Source: Streptomyces venezuelae ATCC 10712 (GTDB lineage: Bacteria; Actinomycetota; Actinomycetes; Streptomycetales; Streptomycetaceae). From it: 64,000 nt of DNA. The notes below the pieces were generated by a model that was not told the origin of the DNA, made no database searches, and was given only the letters and a program-made list of their open reading frames with translations. The DNA lies in NCBI RefSeq assembly GCF_008639165.1, contig NZ_CP029197.1:7754001-7818000 (forward strand), written 5' to 3'. The translations under genes were made by a program, and so were the position numbers. This document shows positions 1 to 8,493 of this stretch, piece after piece (within the stretch, counting starts at the first letter, position 1; every line of letters starts with the position of its first letter).

Positions 1-286
1 ACGGCGTACGTCCGCGCCGCCAGGCCCACACCCCCAGGCCCGCCGAGACCGCCGCCGCGACGCCCAGGCCCACCCAGGGCAGCGCCCACACCGACAGCAT
101 GCCGACCGGGGTGCACACGGGGGCCGGGTTCGTCGACCCGCAACTGTCCGTCGCGAAGATGGAGACGTAGAGCGCCATCGTGTCGATCATCAACCCGCAC
201 CCGGTCAGGGCCGCGATCGTCACCAGGTAGGCCGTGGGCCAGGTGGCCCGGGTAGTGCCGGGGGTCCCCCGCATGTGCGCGTTCAT
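1..286 (-). CDS. Membrane protein, 3' end outside the window
   Basis: The frame opens at an ATG at 286 and runs off the left edge, giving about 95 residues. The product starts MNAHMRGTPG, followed by a hydrophobic segment (about residues 18-42, around TAYLVTIAALTGCGLM) and a second one near the break (around GMLSVWALPWVGLGVAAAVS). Between them is a short cysteine-containing loop (ATDSCGST). Codon use is typical for the window. It looks like a small multi-pass membrane protein, but I do not recognise the family and the C-terminus is missing. It is divergent from the secreted-protein gene on its right. Confidence 0.6.
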   Translation of the reverse strand, partial: MNAHMRGTPGTTRATWPTAYLVTIAALTGCGLMIDTMALYVSIFATDSCGSTNPAPVCTPVGMLSVWALPWVGLGVAAAVSAGLGVWAWRRGRTP

Positions 287-373
287 GATGCCCCGCTCCG
301 ATCCGCGTCCGCGTCGCCGTGCGCCCGCCTCGTGTGCCTCGACGCCACGGTAGGAGGGGAGGTCCGCCCGCGT

Positions 374-393
374 GATGAGCACGGGTACTCATC
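374..393. promoter_or_regulatory. Inverted repeat TGAGcA-N4-TACTCA
   Basis: A 20-bp dyad reads GATGAGCA, a 4-base spacer, then TACTCATC; the 8-bp arms carry one mismatch. It lies between the divergent genes starting at 286 (minus) and 492 (plus). A near-copy with perfect 6-bp arms occurs at 20604-20619, also between divergent genes. It may be a regulator-binding site; the cognate protein is unknown. Confidence 0.4.
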
Positions 394-491
394 CGGACCT
401 GGGTGACGCAGGGAGCGACTGCCCGAGTCCCGCGCTCCGAGCGACGGCCCGGGAGGCGCAACACCCGCCGTCCCGTCTCGTTGTCCAGACC

Positions 492-1169
492 ATGAACAAC
501 ATCGCAACGCGGCGGCGCCTCCGCCTCCTCGCCACCGGCCTCGCCGCCCTCGTCCTCGGACTGACGGGCACGCAGAGCACCTACGCGAGCCCCGCCGACC
601 AGGGCTGCCCGACCGCCGAGATCTTCGCCACCGACAACACCTCGATCATCACCGACCCGGCCGACCCCCGGCTCCGGACCCGGCTGACGCGCTTCGACCA
701 CGAGGTGCGCACCCTCATCCGCGCCCACGGCGCACGCCCCGCCGCGTCGACGCTCCTCGACGGCGTCTTCTGGTCCGACGACCTGAAGCAGGCCACGTAC
801 GAGCGGTCGCGCGAGTTCGACGTCAACAGGGTGGACCGCGACGGGCTCCACCACATCGCGGGCGTCATCGCCAAGGAGTACGACCAGGAATCGGTGCTCA
901 CCTTCCGCTGTCTGCCCCGGACCTCCCCCGAGACCGACGCGGTCGAGATCGAGGTGCCCGGAGTACGGGTGAGCGGCCTGCGCGACGCGCTCGTCGCCGA
1001 TCCCGAGGCCCGCGAGAAGCTCGGCGGCGGCTCGGTCACCCTCGACGGCCGCCTCCTCCTCGTGGCCCCGATCGCCGAACTGCCCTTCGCCCGCACCTTC
1101 GTGACCGGACTCGGCGCGGACTGGAACGAGGCCCGAGTACGGTACGGAGACCGCGAATTCGTGAACTGA
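492..1169 (+). CDS. Secreted hypothetical protein
   Basis: The product is 225 residues with a Sec-type signal peptide: positively charged MNNIATRRRLR, a hydrophobic core LLATGLAALVLGL, and probable cleavage after the TYA near residue 32. The mature part is acidic and contains two cysteines (DQGCP and FRCLP) that could pair, with no transmembrane segment. I chose the ATG at 492 because it gives a clean signal peptide; the same frame is open further upstream but would add a non-signal leader across the 374-393 dyad. No obvious ribosome-binding site is seen. The family is not recognised. Confidence 0.7.
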   Translation: MNNIATRRRLRLLATGLAALVLGLTGTQSTYASPADQGCPTAEIFATDNTSIITDPADPRLRTRLTRFDHEVRTLIRAHGARPAASTLLDGVFWSDDLKQATYERSREFDVNRVDRDGLHHIAGVIAKEYDQESVLTFRCLPRTSPETDAVEIEVPGVRVSGLRDALVADPEAREKLGGGSVTLDGRLLLVAPIAELPFARTFVTGLGADWNEARVRYGDREFVN

Positions 1170-1230
1170 CCGGCCACGCCCCCGCGCCGGGTGCGGGCCG
1201 CCGTGATCGTGGCGCTCCCGGATATCCGGG

Positions 1231-1386
1231 CACCTCGACCTGGCTGGCGCGCAGATCGCTCACGCCTTCTGGCTTGAGGACTACTGGTTCGAGGAGAGCG
1301 TGGACCTCTCCGGAGCGTCGACCCAGTCGATCGCGATCGTGGGCAGCCGGGTGCTGAGTGCGACGCCGTCGGACCCCTCGGGCTGA
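1231..1386 (+). pseudogene. Possible C-terminal remnant of a lost gene
   Basis: An open frame of about 50 codons ends at a TGA at 1384-1386 and reads HLDLAGAQIAHAFWLEDYW, then FEESVDLSGASTQSIAIVG and so on. It looks like real protein, but it has no start codon before an in-frame stop at 1204-1206. It may be the tail of a gene whose 5' part was lost. Between 1170 and 1477 I see nothing else that is gene-like. The parent family is not recognised. Confidence 0.3.
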
Positions 1387-1477
1387 CCCTGCTGGGCGCA
1401 CTGTCCTTCGGCACGCACTCCTGGGGATTCGCATCCTCAGCCGGATCCGAGCGCCCTCGCCGCACTTTGACCAGCCG

Positions 1478-1879
1478 TCAGGGCCGGCCGCTGCCGCTGA
1501 TCTGTCGAGAGAGCTCCTCGAAGAACTCCTGCAGACCGGCTGCGGCAAGGTCGAACTGATCGAGCCAGGAGGGCGTGGTCGACCTCCAGATCCGGCCGGA
1601 ACCGGCCAACGCGAACACGTGACCGCCCCCGTCGCTGGCGAATACCAGGGCAGGCTCTTCCCCGTCGATCTGGACGGCCCCGTACTCGCGGAAGTGGTCT
1701 GCGACCAGCGTGGCCGGGTGGACGAAGTAGCCGTTCTCCACATCGGGCAAGGAGACCTCGTCGATCACCCAGTACATCGTGGTCAGATCCGAGGGAATCG
1801 GTGTCAGCTCCACGAGCGCCGTATCGACATGCTCGCACCAGCCGCGAAGCCATTCGGCGTCAAGCCGATCGTCAGTCAC
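1478..1879 (-). CDS. SUKH/SMI1-like protein
   Basis: The protein is 133 residues, starting at a GTG at 1879 (VTDDRLDAEW). It has the features of the SUKH (SMI1/KNR4) fold: a central stretch with a glycine-rich turn (FASDGGGHVFAL), a following strand (GRIWRST), and a C-terminal helix of the LQEFFEEL type. SUKH proteins are often immunity proteins of polymorphic toxin systems, but many streptomycete members stand alone. No toxin gene is next to it here. A longer upstream reading frame exists but its extra N-terminus has no fold signature. The assignment comes from pattern recognition and is moderately secure. Confidence 0.6.
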   Translation of the reverse strand: MTDDRLDAEWLRGWCEHVDTALVELTPIPSDLTTMYWVIDEVSLPDVENGYFVHPATLVADHFREYGAVQIDGEEPALVFASDGGGHVFALAGSGRIWRSTTPSWLDQFDLAAAGLQEFFEELSRQISGSGRP

Positions 1880-2091
1880 GGTCAGTCCCTTCCGCCTGCG
1901 TCGCGACCCGCCCATGCGAGCCCGGAAGAACCTACAGGAGCGTTCACGCAGACCCGGCCAGAGCCTTGAAGCCGGCTCCCCATCGCTTCGGGGGCAGGCC
2001 GCGCCCGGTCCCGACACGGAGTCCCTGCTGACCGAGTACGCCCTGGTTTGCCAGTAGTTTCTTGCCCACCCCAACAGGAGCGGAGAGTCCG

Positions 2092-2859
2092 GTGAAGACG
2101 AGAGCCGCGACCGTCTGGTTCACGCCGGTCTTGCGCGCGCTCACGGTTCTGCTGGGTGCGGGGTCATTCGCATTGGGGGCGCTTGCGGTGTTCGCGACCC
2201 AGAACGGGACCGGCGCGGCCGCGTTGATCGTGTTCGGGGGCGTCTTGCTCCTCCTCGCTCTGCTGGGCAGTCGTGTCGAGAGCCTTGAGTTCGGAGGGGC
2301 CACTCTGAGGCTGAGGGCCGCCGCTGCGGAGAGGTTCGAACTGGCGGAGGAGTCCGAACGTCTGGGCGACACGGCCACAGCGCGTCAGTTGCGGGTGGAG
2401 GCGAGGACCCTGATGGACGCTGCCGGGCCCATCGCCGCCGACTACGGCTCGGTGCGCGGATCGATGCGTCCCGGTGCCACACGTACCCGGGCCCTGGAAG
2501 AGGTGGTTGCCCGGGCGCGCCGCTTGGCGGAGGGGCAGTCCTTCGAGTCGGCCGAGGTCTTGCGTTGGTTGCGGGAAGGTACGGCTGAAGAGCGCATCAC
2601 CGCCTTGGCGATGATGCAGGCCAAACCCGAACTGAGGAACTTCGAAGCCGCCCTCGCCGCCATTGCGCACCCCCGTACTCCTTTCGAGCAGTACCACGCC
2701 ATGCGGCTCGCGATGCAGATGGTCGACGGGCTGGACGGGGGCCAAGCCAGGCGGCTGGCTGAAGCAGTGGAGAGGCAGAGAGGCATTCGCTTCCGAAGGG
2801 ACTCGGATCGCGCGAGGCTTCGCGAGGAGATCCTCCAGAAGGTGCACGGGCGCTCGTAG
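2092..2859 (+). CDS. Membrane-anchored hypothetical protein
   Basis: The 255-residue protein starts at a GTG at 2092, preceded by a GGAGAG ribosome-binding site. Two adjacent hydrophobic segments lie at about residues 10-32 (LRALTVLLGAGSFALGALAVF) and 37-55 (AAALIVFGGVLLLLALLG), so it is a hairpin in the membrane. A long charged, helical cytoplasmic part follows (residues 60-255) rich in Ala, Glu and Arg. The downstream segment TAEERITALAMMQ to AMRLAMQMVDGL resembles a HEAT-like helical repeat. The family is not recognised. A TTG start 10 codons upstream is possible but less well placed. Confidence 0.65.
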   Translation: MKTRAATVWFTPVLRALTVLLGAGSFALGALAVFATQNGTGAAALIVFGGVLLLLALLGSRVESLEFGGATLRLRAAAAERFELAEESERLGDTATARQLRVEARTLMDAAGPIAADYGSVRGSMRPGATRTRALEEVVARARRLAEGQSFESAEVLRWLREGTAEERITALAMMQAKPELRNFEAALAAIAHPRTPFEQYHAMRLAMQMVDGLDGGQARRLAEAVERQRGIRFRRDSDRARLREEILQKVHGRS

Positions 2860-3016
2860 GAACGGTGGCGGGCCGGCCGATCGAATGAGCGGGCCGCCCG
2901 ACTCGCTGACGGTACGTCGCTCACCAGGCTTCCCCACTCCATCGGGAACGGAAGGAACTGGGGCAACCGGTCGCCCGCGCCGCCCCGCGCGCGGCCGCGT
3001 CCGGCAGACTGCCCGC

Positions 3017-3706
3017 ATGAACGAACGCCGGCAGGTAACGGGGCTCGAAGCCCACGCGGCGGGCGGCACCGGTCGCATGACCCTGTGCGACCCGCGCGAC
3101 ATCGGCATGGGCCACGTCGTGAGGCGGTACGTGCAGGCGACGTACTGGGGCCGGCCGCGCTACCTGGAGATCGACTCCGCCCTGTACGCGCGGCCCGAGG
3201 GGCCGGGCCGGCGCCGCTTCGTCCGCCGCGTCCTCCGGGACGCGGCGGCGGTCACCGACGCCGAGCTGGACGCGCTGCTCAACTACGAATGGCGGTCGCG
3301 GCTCACGGCGGCCTGGCTGATCGGAGTGGACCGCCGGGCCTCGTACCGCGAGCGGATCGGCACCCTGCTCCTGGACAGCGAGGTCTGCTTCGCGGGCGTG
3401 GGGTACTGCTTCGCCCTCGCCCGCCTCGGCACCCGCGCGGACGCCGAGCTCCTCGTCGCCTATCTGGACCGCTACCTGGCCCGGCCCGAGCTCGACTACG
3501 ACCAGGCGGCTGCCCTCGGCGCCCTGCTCCGGCTCGACGCGGAACTCGGCACGGCGTACGCCGACCGGATCGACGCCCCCGACGGCCCCTGGGACACCTG
3601 GGTCGGGGAGCAGGCCGGCTCCGACGCCTCCTCGTTGGCGCCGGAGCGTCTGCGTGCGTGGACCGACCTCCGGTGCGACTTCGCGGACGGTTGGACCCGC
3701 CCTTGA
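3017..3706 (+). CDS. DUF6000-like protein
   Basis: The product is 229 residues from the ATG at 3017. ATGs at 3077 and 3107 are also in frame, none has a good ribosome-binding site, and the family resemblance begins at VRRYVQATYW, so the start is uncertain. The body shows LLLDSEVCFAGVGYCFALA, then LVAYLDRYL and YDQAAALGALLRLD. I associate this order of motifs with the DUF6000 family, found mainly in Streptomyces and without a known function. It has no signal peptide or membrane segment, so it is probably cytoplasmic. It ends 28 bp from the convergent pectate lyase gene. Confidence 0.6.
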   Translation: MNERRQVTGLEAHAAGGTGRMTLCDPRDIGMGHVVRRYVQATYWGRPRYLEIDSALYARPEGPGRRRFVRRVLRDAAAVTDAELDALLNYEWRSRLTAAWLIGVDRRASYRERIGTLLLDSEVCFAGVGYCFALARLGTRADAELLVAYLDRYLARPELDYDQAAALGALLRLDAELGTAYADRIDAPDGPWDTWVGEQAGSDASSLAPERLRAWTDLRCDFADGWTRP

Positions 3707-3734
3707 GGCCGCACCGGGGTCGCGCGGAAACCGT

Positions 3735-5309
3735 CTAGCCGGCGTACGTCTCGAACTCGGCGATCCGTGGCGTGCCGCTCGCGCCCGTGATCTCGAAGGT
3801 GATCTTCTTCAGGGCCGTCCGGGGGACGGAGATCGTCCCCGCCCCGCTGCCGGAGGTCAGCACGGCGCCGGTGTCGCCGTTCAGGACGAGCCAGGAGCCG
3901 ATGACGCCCGTCGCGCCCGCCGCCTCGCGGATGACGATGCGGGAGACCGTGGTGGCGCTGCCCCACTTGATCGACACGGAGCCGGTCGAACCGGCCGGAG
4001 ACCAGTGGGTGCCGAGGTCCCCGTCCCGGACGTTGCCGTAGCTGGTGCCGTCGGCCTTGCTCGAACCGTCGGACCCGGCACCGATGCTGAGGTTCGTCCC
4101 GCCGGGCTGGGTCGGTCCGGGCGTGGAGGGCGTCGGGCTCGGGGTGGGAGTCGTCGGCGCGGGTGTGGTCGGCGTGCCCGTCGGCGTGGGCGTGGGTGTC
4201 TGCGGGGAGCAGCTGCCGTTCGACACCTGAAGTCCCTTGCCGGCACCCGCCGTTCGGCTCACGACGTCCGGCACGCAGGTGGCCGGGTCGAGGCTGAAGG
4301 CGTAGGGGATGGAGACGGTGGTGTTGGACTGCGGGTCCGGCCCCGCCGGGTTGTTGTCGGTGCCCCGGGCGGACCAGGTCACGTTGTCGTAGACGTTGCC
4401 GCTGACCTGCCAGTACCCGGCGGCGTCGGTGTAGAAGGTGCCGAGGACGTCCTTGGAGTCCTCGAAGTAGTTGTTGTCCACCTTGGCGTGGGCTCCGGCA
4501 CGGGAGTTGATGCCGGACTCGTTGATCCGCAGGTAGTGGTTGTTGTACATGTGGGCGGTCCCGCCGCGCAGCAGGGGCGCGCGCGAGTCGATGTTCTCGT
4601 ACAGGTTGTGGTGGTACGTGATGAAGCTGTTCGAGAGTTCGGTCTCGCTGGACCCCACGAGGCCGCCGCGCCCGGATTTGCGCAGGATGCTGTACGACAG
4701 GGTCACGTACCGGGTGTTGTCCTTCATGTCGAAGAGGCCGTCGTAGCCCTCGGACTCGCCGCCCGAGGCCTCCAGGGTGGAGTGGTCGACCCAGACGTTG
4801 CGGACGTCGCTCTCCATGCCGATGGCGTCGCCGCCGTTGGACAGCGGCGAGCCCGACTTCTTGACGTTCCGGACCGTCACGTTCTGGATGATGATGTTGC
4901 TGGACTCGCGGATGTGGATGCCGAGTTGGTCGAAGACGGCGCCGGAGCCGACCCCGACGAGCGTGACGTTGCTGATCTGCTTCAGCTCGATCACTCCGGC
5001 GGCGGTGTTGCAGCTGGGGCCGGACACCTTGGCGGTGTTGGCGTGGTTGATCGTTCCCTCGACCTCGATCGTGATCGGGGTGCTGCTGCTGGCCCGTCCG
5101 CACAGGGCCGCGTGGATGGCGGTGCCCGTGGTGGCCCGTACGGTCTGGCCGCCGGCACCGCCGGTGGTGCCGCCGTTCTGGCCGGCGTAGCCGGTGGCGC
5201 CGCCGGCCGCCGCCGATGCCTGGGGGATCGAGAGCACCACGCCGGTCGCGGCCGCCAGGGCCAGGGTGGCCAGTGCCGCGTGGAGCCGGAGTGCGACTGG
5301 TCGTCTCAT
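3735..5309 (-). CDS. Secreted pectate lyase with C-terminal F5/8-type carbohydrate-binding domain
   Basis: This 524-residue exoenzyme would cleave polygalacturonate by beta-elimination outside the cell. A signal peptide (MRRPVALRLHAALATLALAA, ending near ASA) is followed by a right-handed beta-helix of the PL1 family (about residues 35-350). Its repeated turns include NVTLVGVGSG, ESSNIIIQNVTVRNV, NVWVDHSTLE, DGLFDMKDNTRYVTLSY and SFITYHHNLYENIDSRAPLLRGG, the last two being typical of PL1 calcium/substrate regions. A Thr/Pro linker (TPTPTPTGTPTTPAPTTPTP) joins it to a discoidin-like domain of about 130 residues (NLSIGAGSDG to FETYAG). The ribosome-binding site is AAAGGA. A LacI-type palindrome lies 85 bp upstream, suggesting sugar-dependent control. 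Confidence 0.9.
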   Translation of the reverse strand: MRRPVALRLHAALATLALAAATGVVLSIPQASAAAGGATGYAGQNGGTTGGAGGQTVRATTGTAIHAALCGRASSSTPITIEVEGTINHANTAKVSGPSCNTAAGVIELKQISNVTLVGVGSGAVFDQLGIHIRESSNIIIQNVTVRNVKKSGSPLSNGGDAIGMESDVRNVWVDHSTLEASGGESEGYDGLFDMKDNTRYVTLSYSILRKSGRGGLVGSSETELSNSFITYHHNLYENIDSRAPLLRGGTAHMYNNHYLRINESGINSRAGAHAKVDNNYFEDSKDVLGTFYTDAAGYWQVSGNVYDNVTWSARGTDNNPAGPDPQSNTTVSIPYAFSLDPATCVPDVVSRTAGAGKGLQVSNGSCSPQTPTPTPTGTPTTPAPTTPTPSPTPSTPGPTQPGGTNLSIGAGSDGSSKADGTSYGNVRDGDLGTHWSPAGSTGSVSIKWGSATTVSRIVIREAAGATGVIGSWLVLNGDTGAVLTSGSGAGTISVPRTALKKITFEITGASGTPRIAEFETYAG

Positions 5310-5393
5310 GGTCGCCGTCCTTTCCGTCTTCGAACGCTGGGGCAGAAGAAACCGTCCATGGGCAGGCCTGGGCGAGCCGTCCACGGACGGATG

Positions 5394-5405
5394 GAAAGCG
5401 CTTTC
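5394..5405. promoter_or_regulatory. LacI-type operator palindrome before pectate lyase
   Basis: GAAAGCGCTTTC is a perfect 12-bp palindrome with the central CG typical of LacI-family operators. It lies 85-96 bp upstream of the pectate lyase start. Similar GC-centred palindromes sit before the PfkB kinase (45527-45538) and the protease (45644-45657). Confidence 0.6.
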
Positions 5406-5715
5406 TTTCCCGGAGAATAGGGTGACCCCTGAGGCGTGGCAAGGCTCCGCGCAACAGCCGCCTCCCGGCACCGCCGGGCTGTCCCCGGCCGACGAGCGGC
5501 GGATTCCGCCTTGTCACGGCGGCCTTGATCACGTAGCGTCCTCCGACGTGAACACCGGACCGGCGCAGCGACGCCACACACAGACGGGCCATCCGGTGGA
5601 CGACTGACCGCTCCGTGGGTGCTGCGACAGCACCCCCGGGATTCGGCACGAGGACCCCCCGGTGCGCAGGCACCGAGAGTCCCCTTCGTATCGAATCGAC
5701 AGCGAGGTCATCCAC

Positions 5716-6090
5716 ATGGCAGTCACGTTCAACCACACCATCATCGCCGCCAAGGACCGCCACGAATCGGCGCGGTTCTTCCGGGAGTTGCTGGAACTTC
5801 CCGAGGCGCCCTCCTGGGGCCCCTTCGTCAACGTCCAGCTCCCCGACGGCGTCCTGATCCAGTTCGCCGAGCCCCCGGTGGACATCCAGATGCAGCACTA
5901 CGCCTTCCTCGTCGACGACGAGCTGTTCGAGCGGGCGTACGCGCGGCTCTGCGACCAGGGGGTCGAGCACTGGGCCGACCCGCAGATGAAGCGACCCGGC
6001 GAGACCAACACCGAACACGGTGGCCGCGGGGTCTACTTCAAGGACCCCGCCGGTCACGCCTTCGAGCTGATCACCCGGCCGTACCTGTAG
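5716..6090 (+). CDS. VOC (glyoxalase/bleomycin-resistance fold) family protein
   Basis: The 124-residue protein starts at the ATG at 5716 (MAVTFNHTII). Its two beta-alpha-beta-beta-beta modules are of the VOC superfamily: the first has FNHTIIAAKD, then ARFFRELLELPEA and WGPFVNVQLPDG; the second has HYAFLVDDELFE and ends with GGRGVYFKDPAGHAFELITRPY. Metal-ligand candidates are His7, a His in the QHYAF segment and the Glu in HAFELIT. VOC proteins include dioxygenases, isomerases and drug-binding proteins, so the reaction cannot be assigned. Upstream, 5310-5715 holds the pectate lyase promoter region and no other gene. A strong terminator follows at 6104-6137. Confidence 0.85.
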   Translation: MAVTFNHTIIAAKDRHESARFFRELLELPEAPSWGPFVNVQLPDGVLIQFAEPPVDIQMQHYAFLVDDELFERAYARLCDQGVEHWADPQMKRPGETNTEHGGRGVYFKDPAGHAFELITRPYL

Positions 6091-6103
6091 AGCGTGCGAA
6101 AGC

Positions 6104-6137
6104 GCCTGCCGGGGGCGGTCGTCCGCCCCCGGCAGGC
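6104..6137 (+). terminator. Stem-loop terminator after VOC gene
   Basis: A perfect 15-bp stem with a TCGT loop starts 14 bp after the VOC stop codon (left arm 6104-6118, right arm 6123-6137). It is followed by a CAGG tetranucleotide run to about 6149. It may also serve the convergent amidohydrolase gene. Confidence 0.75.
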
Positions 6138-6211
6138 AGGCAGGCAGGCCGTCGTCCCGCCCGGCCCCGGAGCCCCGCCCCGGGGCCGGGCTCCGGCCGG
6201 CCGGTGACCGG

Positions 6212-7579
6212 TTACCCGTCCAGGAACTCGCCGTCGCGCGCCACGACGACACCGCCGTGCACCACCATGTCCCGGCGCGGCATGTCGACGACGACCTGCG
6301 GCAGGCACTCGCCCCTGACCAGGACGAAGTCGGCCGGGGCGCCCGCCGAGAAGTCGGCGTGCGCCAGACCCATCACGTCCGCGCCGCCGTGCGTCGCGAC
6401 GCCGTAACAGTCCTTCAGCTCCTCGTCGAGACGGACGTCGGTCACCCAGCCGAGGATGTGCGCGCGATGCATCATGTCGGCGTTCCCGAACGGGCTCCAC
6501 GAGTCCCGCACGCCGTCCGAGCCCAGCCCCACCCGCACCCCGTGCTCACGCAGCCGCGCGATCGGCAGAACGAGCGAGTCCGACGGGGCGACGGTGGTCA
6601 GCGCGATGTCCTGCTCACCCAAGTCGGCCGCGATCGAACCCAGTTCACGGTCCGTCAGACCCGGCAGGCAGAAGACATGACTGACGGTCACCTTGCCGGC
6701 GAGCGACAGGGCGCGGGTCCGGTCGACGATGCCGCGCATCGCCTTCATGCCCTTTTCGCCGCGATCGTGCAGATGGATGTCCACGCCGACGCCGTGGCGG
6801 TCCGCGATGCCGAAGACGACGTCCAGCTGGTCGTCGAGCGCCTCGTCGAAACCGATCGGGTCGATCCCGCCGATCATGTCGATGAGCCCCTGGCGCGCCG
6901 CCTTCTCGAGCAGCGCCGCCGTGCCGGGCGTCCGGATGACGCCGTGCTGCGGAAAGGCCACGATCTGGACGTCGAGGGCGTGGCGCAGCCGCTCGCGCGC
7001 CGCCGCGACGCCCTCCACGCCGGCCAGTCCGTAGGCCGGTGCCACGTCGGCGTGGGCGCGCATCGCGCGGGTGCCGCGCGAGACGGCGTGGGACATCAGC
7101 CCGTACGCCCGCTCGACGACGGGGCGGCGCTGGCTGCGGAACAGCTCGACGTCCTGGGCGACGTAGTCGGCGATGCCGCTCGCCGGGCGCCGGGACACCC
7201 AGGAGCCCTTCCAGGTCGTCTTGTCCGGGTGGATGTGCGCGTCCACGAGCGACGGCAGCGCGATCCGGCCTCCGCCGTCGACGACCCTCGCGCCGCGCGG
7301 CGCCGGTCCGTCCGAGACGCGTCCGTCGACGACGACGAGGTCGGTGGCCTTCGCCGCGCCCAGGACGCGCACGTCACGGAAGACGACCGCCCGGTGACGG
7401 CGCCCCGAGCCCCCGTGCGCCGCCTCGGCGGACACGGACGCCGCGGCCGGTGCGGTGGCGGCCTGGGCGGGCGCGGCGGTGGCGGCCGCCGTGGCCGATG
7501 CACCGGCCAGGGCGGCGGCCCCGGCCAGCATCGTGCGACGGGAGAGCGCGCCGGAGGGGGAGGGGGAGGTCGACTGCAT
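6212..7579 (-). CDS. Exported amidohydrolase, cytosine deaminase-like
   Basis: The protein is 455 residues with a Tat-type signal (SRRTMLAGAAALAGA, residues 13-27) and Ala-rich cleavage region, so it should act outside the membrane. The metal-dependent hydrolase (TIM-barrel) domain begins with the metal-binding VDAHIHPDKT motif near residue 112. It continues with VDIHLHD and VTVSHVFCLPGL (metal/substrate histidines) and ends with the GLGSDGVRD segment that carries the catalytic aspartate. This order matches the cytosine deaminase/N-isopropylammelide hydrolase branch, in which an amine is removed from a ring. The actual substrate is unknown. The start has a strong AAGGAG site. A collapsed paralogue lies upstream at 8109-8350. 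Confidence 0.85.
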   Translation of the reverse strand: MQSTSPSPSGALSRRTMLAGAAALAGASATAAATAAPAQAATAPAAASVSAEAAHGGSGRRHRAVVFRDVRVLGAAKATDLVVVDGRVSDGPAPRGARVVDGGGRIALPSLVDAHIHPDKTTWKGSWVSRRPASGIADYVAQDVELFRSQRRPVVERAYGLMSHAVSRGTRAMRAHADVAPAYGLAGVEGVAAARERLRHALDVQIVAFPQHGVIRTPGTAALLEKAARQGLIDMIGGIDPIGFDEALDDQLDVVFGIADRHGVGVDIHLHDRGEKGMKAMRGIVDRTRALSLAGKVTVSHVFCLPGLTDRELGSIAADLGEQDIALTTVAPSDSLVLPIARLREHGVRVGLGSDGVRDSWSPFGNADMMHRAHILGWVTDVRLDEELKDCYGVATHGGADVMGLAHADFSAGAPADFVLVRGECLPQVVVDMPRRDMVVHGGVVVARDGEFLDG

Positions 7580-7664
7580 GGGGGCTCCTTAGCCGCGGCG
7601 CCGCTTGCGGCGAACGGGTGGGTACGGGGCGGGGGTTGGGACACCCGGGGTGCGGGTGCGGGAT

Positions 7665-7845
7665 GGTCGGGAGCGCGTACGCGAGGGTGCGCGGGTTCGG
7701 CGGGAGCGCGTACGAGGGCGGGCGTGAGTCAGGCCAGCGCACACGGCCGCGGGTTCGGCGGGAGCGCGTACGAGAGCGGGCGTGGGTCGGGCCAGCGGCG
7801 CACACCGGGGCGCAGGTTCGGCGGAAGCGCGTACGAGTGAGACCC
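7665..7845. repeat. Imperfect direct repeats upstream of amidohydrolase
   Basis: A block with the core GGTTCGGCGGGAGCGCG followed by TACGA begins at 7691, 7749 and 7812 (spacing 58 and 63 bp), with a partial copy at about 7668. The copies differ by single bases. The 7580-8108 gap contains no gene-like frame with normal protein composition, and these repeats are its main content. Confidence 0.7.
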
Positions 7846-8010
7846 CGGGCGCCCGGCCGGCCTACGCGAGGCCGCGGGCCCGGCCGGGGTAAGCAACGGC
7901 ACGGGCTCGGCCGACGTACGGGAGGGCGCTGATCCGGCCGGAGCAGGTTCCGTCAGGCGCGCGGCTCCGGACGGGCACGTACGTCCGGTCGGGCAGCCGC
8001 GGGAACCCCC

Positions 8011-8099
8011 GGAGTTCCTACGCGCCCGGGCACCGCCCAGCACGCATAGAGGGAGGCATCCGCCGTCGGCCGGAGTTCGTACGCGCCCGGGCGCCGCCC
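8011..8099. repeat. Pair of 28-bp direct repeats
   Basis: Positions 8011-8038 and 8072-8099 are the same 28-bp sequence (starting GGAGTTC, then TACGCGCCCGGG) with two mismatches. They flank 33 bp and adjoin the end of the amidohydrolase pseudogene. They may be traces of the recombination that destroyed that gene. Confidence 0.65.
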
Positions 8100-8108
8100 C
8101 TCAGACCT

Positions 8109-8350
8109 TTACGCCCGCCCGGCCGGGAGGATCGCGTCGCCCGCGTAGCCGCGGGCCAGGAGGCCCGTCCTGCAGTGGAGGCCGAGGCGCCGGGCGACGC
8201 CGGTTGTCACGGTGCGGATCGCATCGAAGGCCCGGAGGCGGCCGCCGCCGGGTCTGGCGCCGCCACGGCACCGGCGAGGGAGGCTGCTCCAGTCAGGACG
8301 CCACGGCGGGTCAGCGTGCTGGGCGGCGGCGGGGTGGCTTCGACGCGCAT
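8109..8350 (-). pseudogene. Collapsed amidohydrolase paralogue
   Basis: An ATG at 8350 with an AAGGAG site opens a Tat-type leader (LTRRGVLTGAASLAGAVA) that closely matches the leader of the intact amidohydrolase at 6212-7579. The frame then runs into a stop after GPSMRSAP. In another frame the sequence continues as RAFDAIRTVTTGVARRLGLH and on to GYAGDAILPAGRA, ending at the TAA at 8109. That stretch resembles the last helix and strand of amidohydrolases (the usual ATxxPARxLGL...GxxADLVLL region). The whole catalytic domain, about 350 codons, is missing. So an N-terminus and a C-terminus are joined by a large internal deletion plus a frameshift. Confidence 0.65.
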
Positions 8351-8389
8351 GGGTGCTCCTTGGGGGAGTGGGCCGACGGCTTCCGCATT

Positions 8390-8401
8390 TTGTATACCAA
8401 G
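8390..8401. promoter_or_regulatory. GntR-type operator overlapping the pseudogene promoter
   Basis: TTGTATACCAAG (reading CTTGGTATACAA on the minus strand) has the GTATAC core expected of FadR-subfamily GntR operators. It covers a plausible minus-strand -10 (TATACA, 8391-8396) whose -35 would be TTGTCC at 8413-8418 (16-bp spacer). It lies 40-51 bp upstream of the pseudogene start. A second copy lies at 8494-8505. Confidence 0.6.
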
Positions 8402-8493
8402 CTGGAGGCGGTGGACAAGGGTGAGAGCCCAAACGTGCGGAAAGTCCCGTTCCGCACCATCCTTGGTCGTCGGAGGGATGCGCGATCAGCGGT

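Noticed and set aside
1880..2091. Possible insertion-sequence remnant between the SUKH-like gene and the next gene
   Set aside because: Short frames there end in plausible text (ESLLTEYALVCQ), but I found no inverted repeats, target duplication or transposase motif.
3496..6252. 918-codon minus-strand frame across the pectate lyase
   Set aside because: It overlaps the real lyase frame and two neighbouring genes and its composition is Arg/Pro/Gly shadow; no domain is visible.
7665..7845. Possible CRISPR array
   Set aside because: Copies are imperfect, only three to four in number, unevenly spaced, and the in-between sequence is itself similar; there are no cas genes.
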